From CAYZBF01 sp964476585 (GTDB lineage: Bacteria > Hydrothermota > UBA3072), in contig CAYZBF010000024.1 in NCBI GenBank assembly GCA_964476585.1, positions 1 through 33,685 on the forward strand: 33,685 nt of DNA, read 5' to 3'. The stretch's first letter is position 1; every line of letters starts with the position of its first letter. The position numbers and the translations under genes are program-made. Below the pieces are notes generated by a model. That model was not told where the DNA came from, searched no databases, and saw only the letters and a program-made list of their open reading frames with translations. Positions 32,163 through 33,685 of the stretch are shown one piece after another.

Positions 32163-32306
32163 GAAAATAGCTCGGAGGGTACAGTATGACATCTTCGCTT
32201 AACTTTTATTTCTTTAGGAAGGATGGGGGATATTTTCTTTTGGACTCTGGACTTTGGACAATAGACTAATTTGTCATATCTGTCTACCTCCGAGTGTATG
32301 AGCATC

Positions 32307-32335
32307 TTGACTTACCACCCCTTTTTTTATACTAT
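32307..32335 (+). promoter_or_regulatory. Promoter of the integrase gene, predicting a leaderless mRNA
   Basis: TTGACT (32307-32312), a 17-nt spacer and TACTAT (32330-32335). The ATG at 32348 lies 12 nt after the -10 box and no ribosome site is present, so the leader would be about 6 nt or less. Confidence 0.55.
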
Positions 32336-32347
32336 TTAATAAGTAAA

Positions 32348-33370
32348 ATGAGAGCCGATAGAGTTAAAATTGTCCGTTCGCAAAGTGGAGAGATTATAGT
32401 TACATTTCGCTATGATCCGGTCTATATTGAAAAACTCAAGGGTATAAGAGGACACAGGTGGAATCCCGATCAGAAATGCTGGCTATTTCCTCATTCTGAT
32501 AATGTAATAAAAAGATTGCGCGACATTTTTAGAGAAGAGAATATTTGGATAGACCCTTCCTTAAGACAAAAAAGTGAAATTCTATTTGAAGATTTGAGAA
32601 GGGAGATGGTGTCGAGGAAATACAGTTTAAAAACAATTAAAGCTTATATTCATTATAACAGAGATTTATTCAAATTCACCGGTAAGAGTCCTAAGAATAT
32701 TACAGAAGGAGACGTCAAGGAATACCTCTTCCATCTTGTGGAGGAAAAGAAAGTTGCAACATCAACGCTTAACTCAGCCATAAACGCCTTGAAATTCTAT
32801 TATGGAACAATATTAAAGAAGCATTTTATCTATGAAATCAAGAGACCCTGCAAAGACAAAAGGTTACCAGTAGTTCTCTCACAAGAAGAAGTTCTAAAGA
32901 TTTTATCTACAGTTTCTAATATCAAGCACAAGGCAATTTTAATGCTTATATATTCTGCTGGGTTACGGGTGAGTGAGGTAGTAAAACTAAAACCCCAAGA
33001 TATCGATAGTCAAAGAAAGCTAGTTTATATTGGAAATGCTAAAAGGCGAAAGGACAGATATACGCTGCTCTCTGAGGCGACATTAGAAACCTTGAGAATT
33101 TATTGGGAAAAATATAAACCAAAAAAGTGGCTATTTCAGAGTCAAGATAAGGAAAAACACATAACTACAAGAACGGTCCAACGGATATTTTCAAAAGCCT
33201 GTGAAAAGGCAGGAATAAGGAAAGATGTGAGCGTTCACAGTTTAAGGCATAGTTTTGCTACCCATCTTTTAGAGCAGGGTACGGATCTCAGATATATTCA
33301 GGAGTTACTAGGACATAAGAGTTCAAAGACTACCGAAATCTATACACATGTGAGTAATAGAGATCTATAG
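32348..33370 (+). CDS. Tyrosine recombinase/integrase with an N-terminal HARP-like domain
   Basis: A site-specific DNA recombinase of the XerC/phage-integrase superfamily. From the ATG at 32348 it is 340 aa; the frame is open to 32294 but without a start signal. Residues about 1-65 form an extra domain with RGHRWNPDQKCWLFP, which resembles the HARP-like motif seen at the start of some bacterial integrases. A SAM-like core-binding domain (about 75-160) and the catalytic domain follow. The catalytic set is complete: Arg207 (AGLRVSE), His297-x-x-Arg300 (HSLRH), His323 (LLGHKSS) and nucleophile Tyr332 (IYTHV). The integron-specific insert is not seen, so it is not a typical IntI. It may belong to a mobile element or be a Xer-like paralogue. 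Confidence 0.88.
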   Translation: MRADRVKIVRSQSGEIIVTFRYDPVYIEKLKGIRGHRWNPDQKCWLFPHSDNVIKRLRDIFREENIWIDPSLRQKSEILFEDLRREMVSRKYSLKTIKAYIHYNRDLFKFTGKSPKNITEGDVKEYLFHLVEEKKVATSTLNSAINALKFYYGTILKKHFIYEIKRPCKDKRLPVVLSQEEVLKILSTVSNIKHKAILMLIYSAGLRVSEVVKLKPQDIDSQRKLVYIGNAKRRKDRYTLLSEATLETLRIYWEKYKPKKWLFQSQDKEKHITTRTVQRIFSKACEKAGIRKDVSVHSLRHSFATHLLEQGTDLRYIQELLGHKSSKTTEIYTHVSNRDL

Positions 33371-33444
33371 AAGATAAAAAGTCCATTAGACAATATAAAA
33401 GTGGATAAGGGGGATTTATGAAAGAACAAATTTATTCTATGATA

Positions 33445-33511
33445 GGGATATATATCCGACATAGTCGCATATACTCCCAATATAGAATGATATCCGACAC
33501 TATCTGATATA
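33445..33511. promoter_or_regulatory. Operator-like direct repeats between the integrase and corA
   Basis: ATATCCGACA occurs at 33452 and again at 33490, spaced 38 nt, each the start of a 21-nt site that ends in ATAT (16 of 21 shared). The first has an inner palindrome CGACATAGTCG, and GGATATATATCC is a perfect palindrome at 33445-33456. They could bind a regulator of corA or be integrase arm sites. Confidence 0.35.
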
Positions 33512-33555
33512 AACAAGTTATCTACCATATTACTCGGCGTGGGAGGTGATTAGAT

Positions 33556-33685
33556 ATGCCACGATTCACTAAAAAATTATCAAAAAAAGCTGGACTTCCT
33601 CCTGGGACTCTTGTCTACGTGGGCAAAAAGAGAGATGAGATAGTGAAGATTACAATCATTGACTATGACGAAAAGCACTTTGAGG
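33556..33685 (+). CDS. corA: CorA-type magnesium/cobalt transporter (5' part only)
   Basis: The first 43 codons are present before the window ends. MPRFTKKLSKKAGLPPGTLV followed by YVGKKRDEIVKITIIDYDEKHFE matches the N-terminal start of CorA channels, which carry Mg2+ and Co2+ into the cell as pentamers. GGGAGGTGAT lies 6 nt before the ATG. The pore helices and GMN motif lie outside the window. Confidence 0.85.
   Translation, partial: MPRFTKKLSKKAGLPPGTLVYVGKKRDEIVKITIIDYDEKHFE

Larger units (their letters stand above)
32079..32306. other. Intergenic hairpin region between nnr and the integrase
   Basis: No gene is supported; a minus-strand frame here is low-complexity and lacks a ribosome site. 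It contains two compact hairpins (32112-32127 and 32147-32162), then a GGACTCTGGACTTTGGAC repeat (32242-32259) of the type seen at 427-460. The region may hold the recombination site of the neighbouring integrase, which is inference. Confidence 0.4.

Noticed and set aside
32075..32305. Minus-strand 76-aa Arg/Ser/Pro-rich frame
   Set aside because: Low-complexity reading through hairpins and repeats, and it crosses the nnr promoter region.
33340..33528. Minus-strand 62-aa frame after the integrase
   Set aside because: No ribosome site and it reads through the operator-like repeats.
32307..33555. Integron (IntI with attC array)
   Set aside because: The integrase lacks a visible IntI-specific insert and no paired RYYYAAC/GTTRRRY sites with cassettes are seen.
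1..33685. tRNA, rRNA or CRISPR array
   Set aside because: No TTCGAATCC-type T-arm in a cloverleaf context, no rRNA-like core sequence and no regularly spaced identical repeats were seen by eye; a covariance search was not possible.

Overview
The window is AT-rich bacterial chromosome with short intergenic gaps, good sigma70-type promoters (TTGACA-like, 16-17 nt spacers) and both Shine-Dalgarno-led and apparently leaderless genes. No rRNA, tRNA or CRISPR array is visible. A secreted lamin-tail protein with a FlgD/T9SS-like C-terminal module, a phasin-UbiB pair, a TldD/TldE pair, a two-gene LysO exporter and an integrase with an extra N-terminal domain suggest an uncultured lineage near the FCB group or WOR-3 (Stahlbacteria). 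That placement is an inference from gene style, not from a marker gene.

Layout. 1-600: the edge of a gene resembling the start of an AbiEi antitoxin, then 540 nt of decayed repeats. 600-4731 (minus): exported-looking isoaspartyl methyltransferase, ABC-F ATPase, orphan MalK-type ATPase with a 71-aa partner. 4892-7749 (plus): lamin-tail secreted protein and a membrane GAF-GGDEF diguanylate cyclase. 7778-9738 (minus): UbiB-like kinase and phasin. 9945-14762 (plus): S9 peptidase, TldD, TldE. 15092-16324: REC-PAS-GGDEF regulator. 16514-19259: a tight run of LysO-N, LysO-C, HExxH peptidase, Asp/Glu racemase and a TPR protein, which reads as an amino-acid/peptide handling operon.

19342-25320 is the most accessory-looking part. 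It has an AbiEi/AbiEii type IV toxin-antitoxin pair followed by a small ATGA-coupled ORF whose tail copies the racemase C-terminus; a small Cys-containing protein between 21-nt inverted repeats; a GNAT-like gene between direct repeats; a short lipoprotein that may be truncated; a radical SAM pseudogene with internal deletions; a PrsW-like protease; and a roughly 370-nt nest of palindromes that no gene explains.

25328-29294 (plus): creatininase-family protein, membrane-anchored or cytosolic MBL-fold protein, lipoprotein with metallophosphatase and 5'-nucleotidase-C domains, a truncated SAM methyltransferase and a helical-repeat protein. 29369-32024: sirtuin, a short ORF interrupted by an in-frame TGA, and bifunctional Nnr. 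32348-33370: tyrosine integrase with a HARP-like N-terminal domain, preceded by hairpins and followed by operator-like repeats. 33556 to the end: the start of CorA.

The strongest candidates for something undescribed are the palindrome nest (24807-25178), the racemase-tail repeat bracketing the AbiE module (18838-20739), and three leaderless genes that share one promoter geometry.
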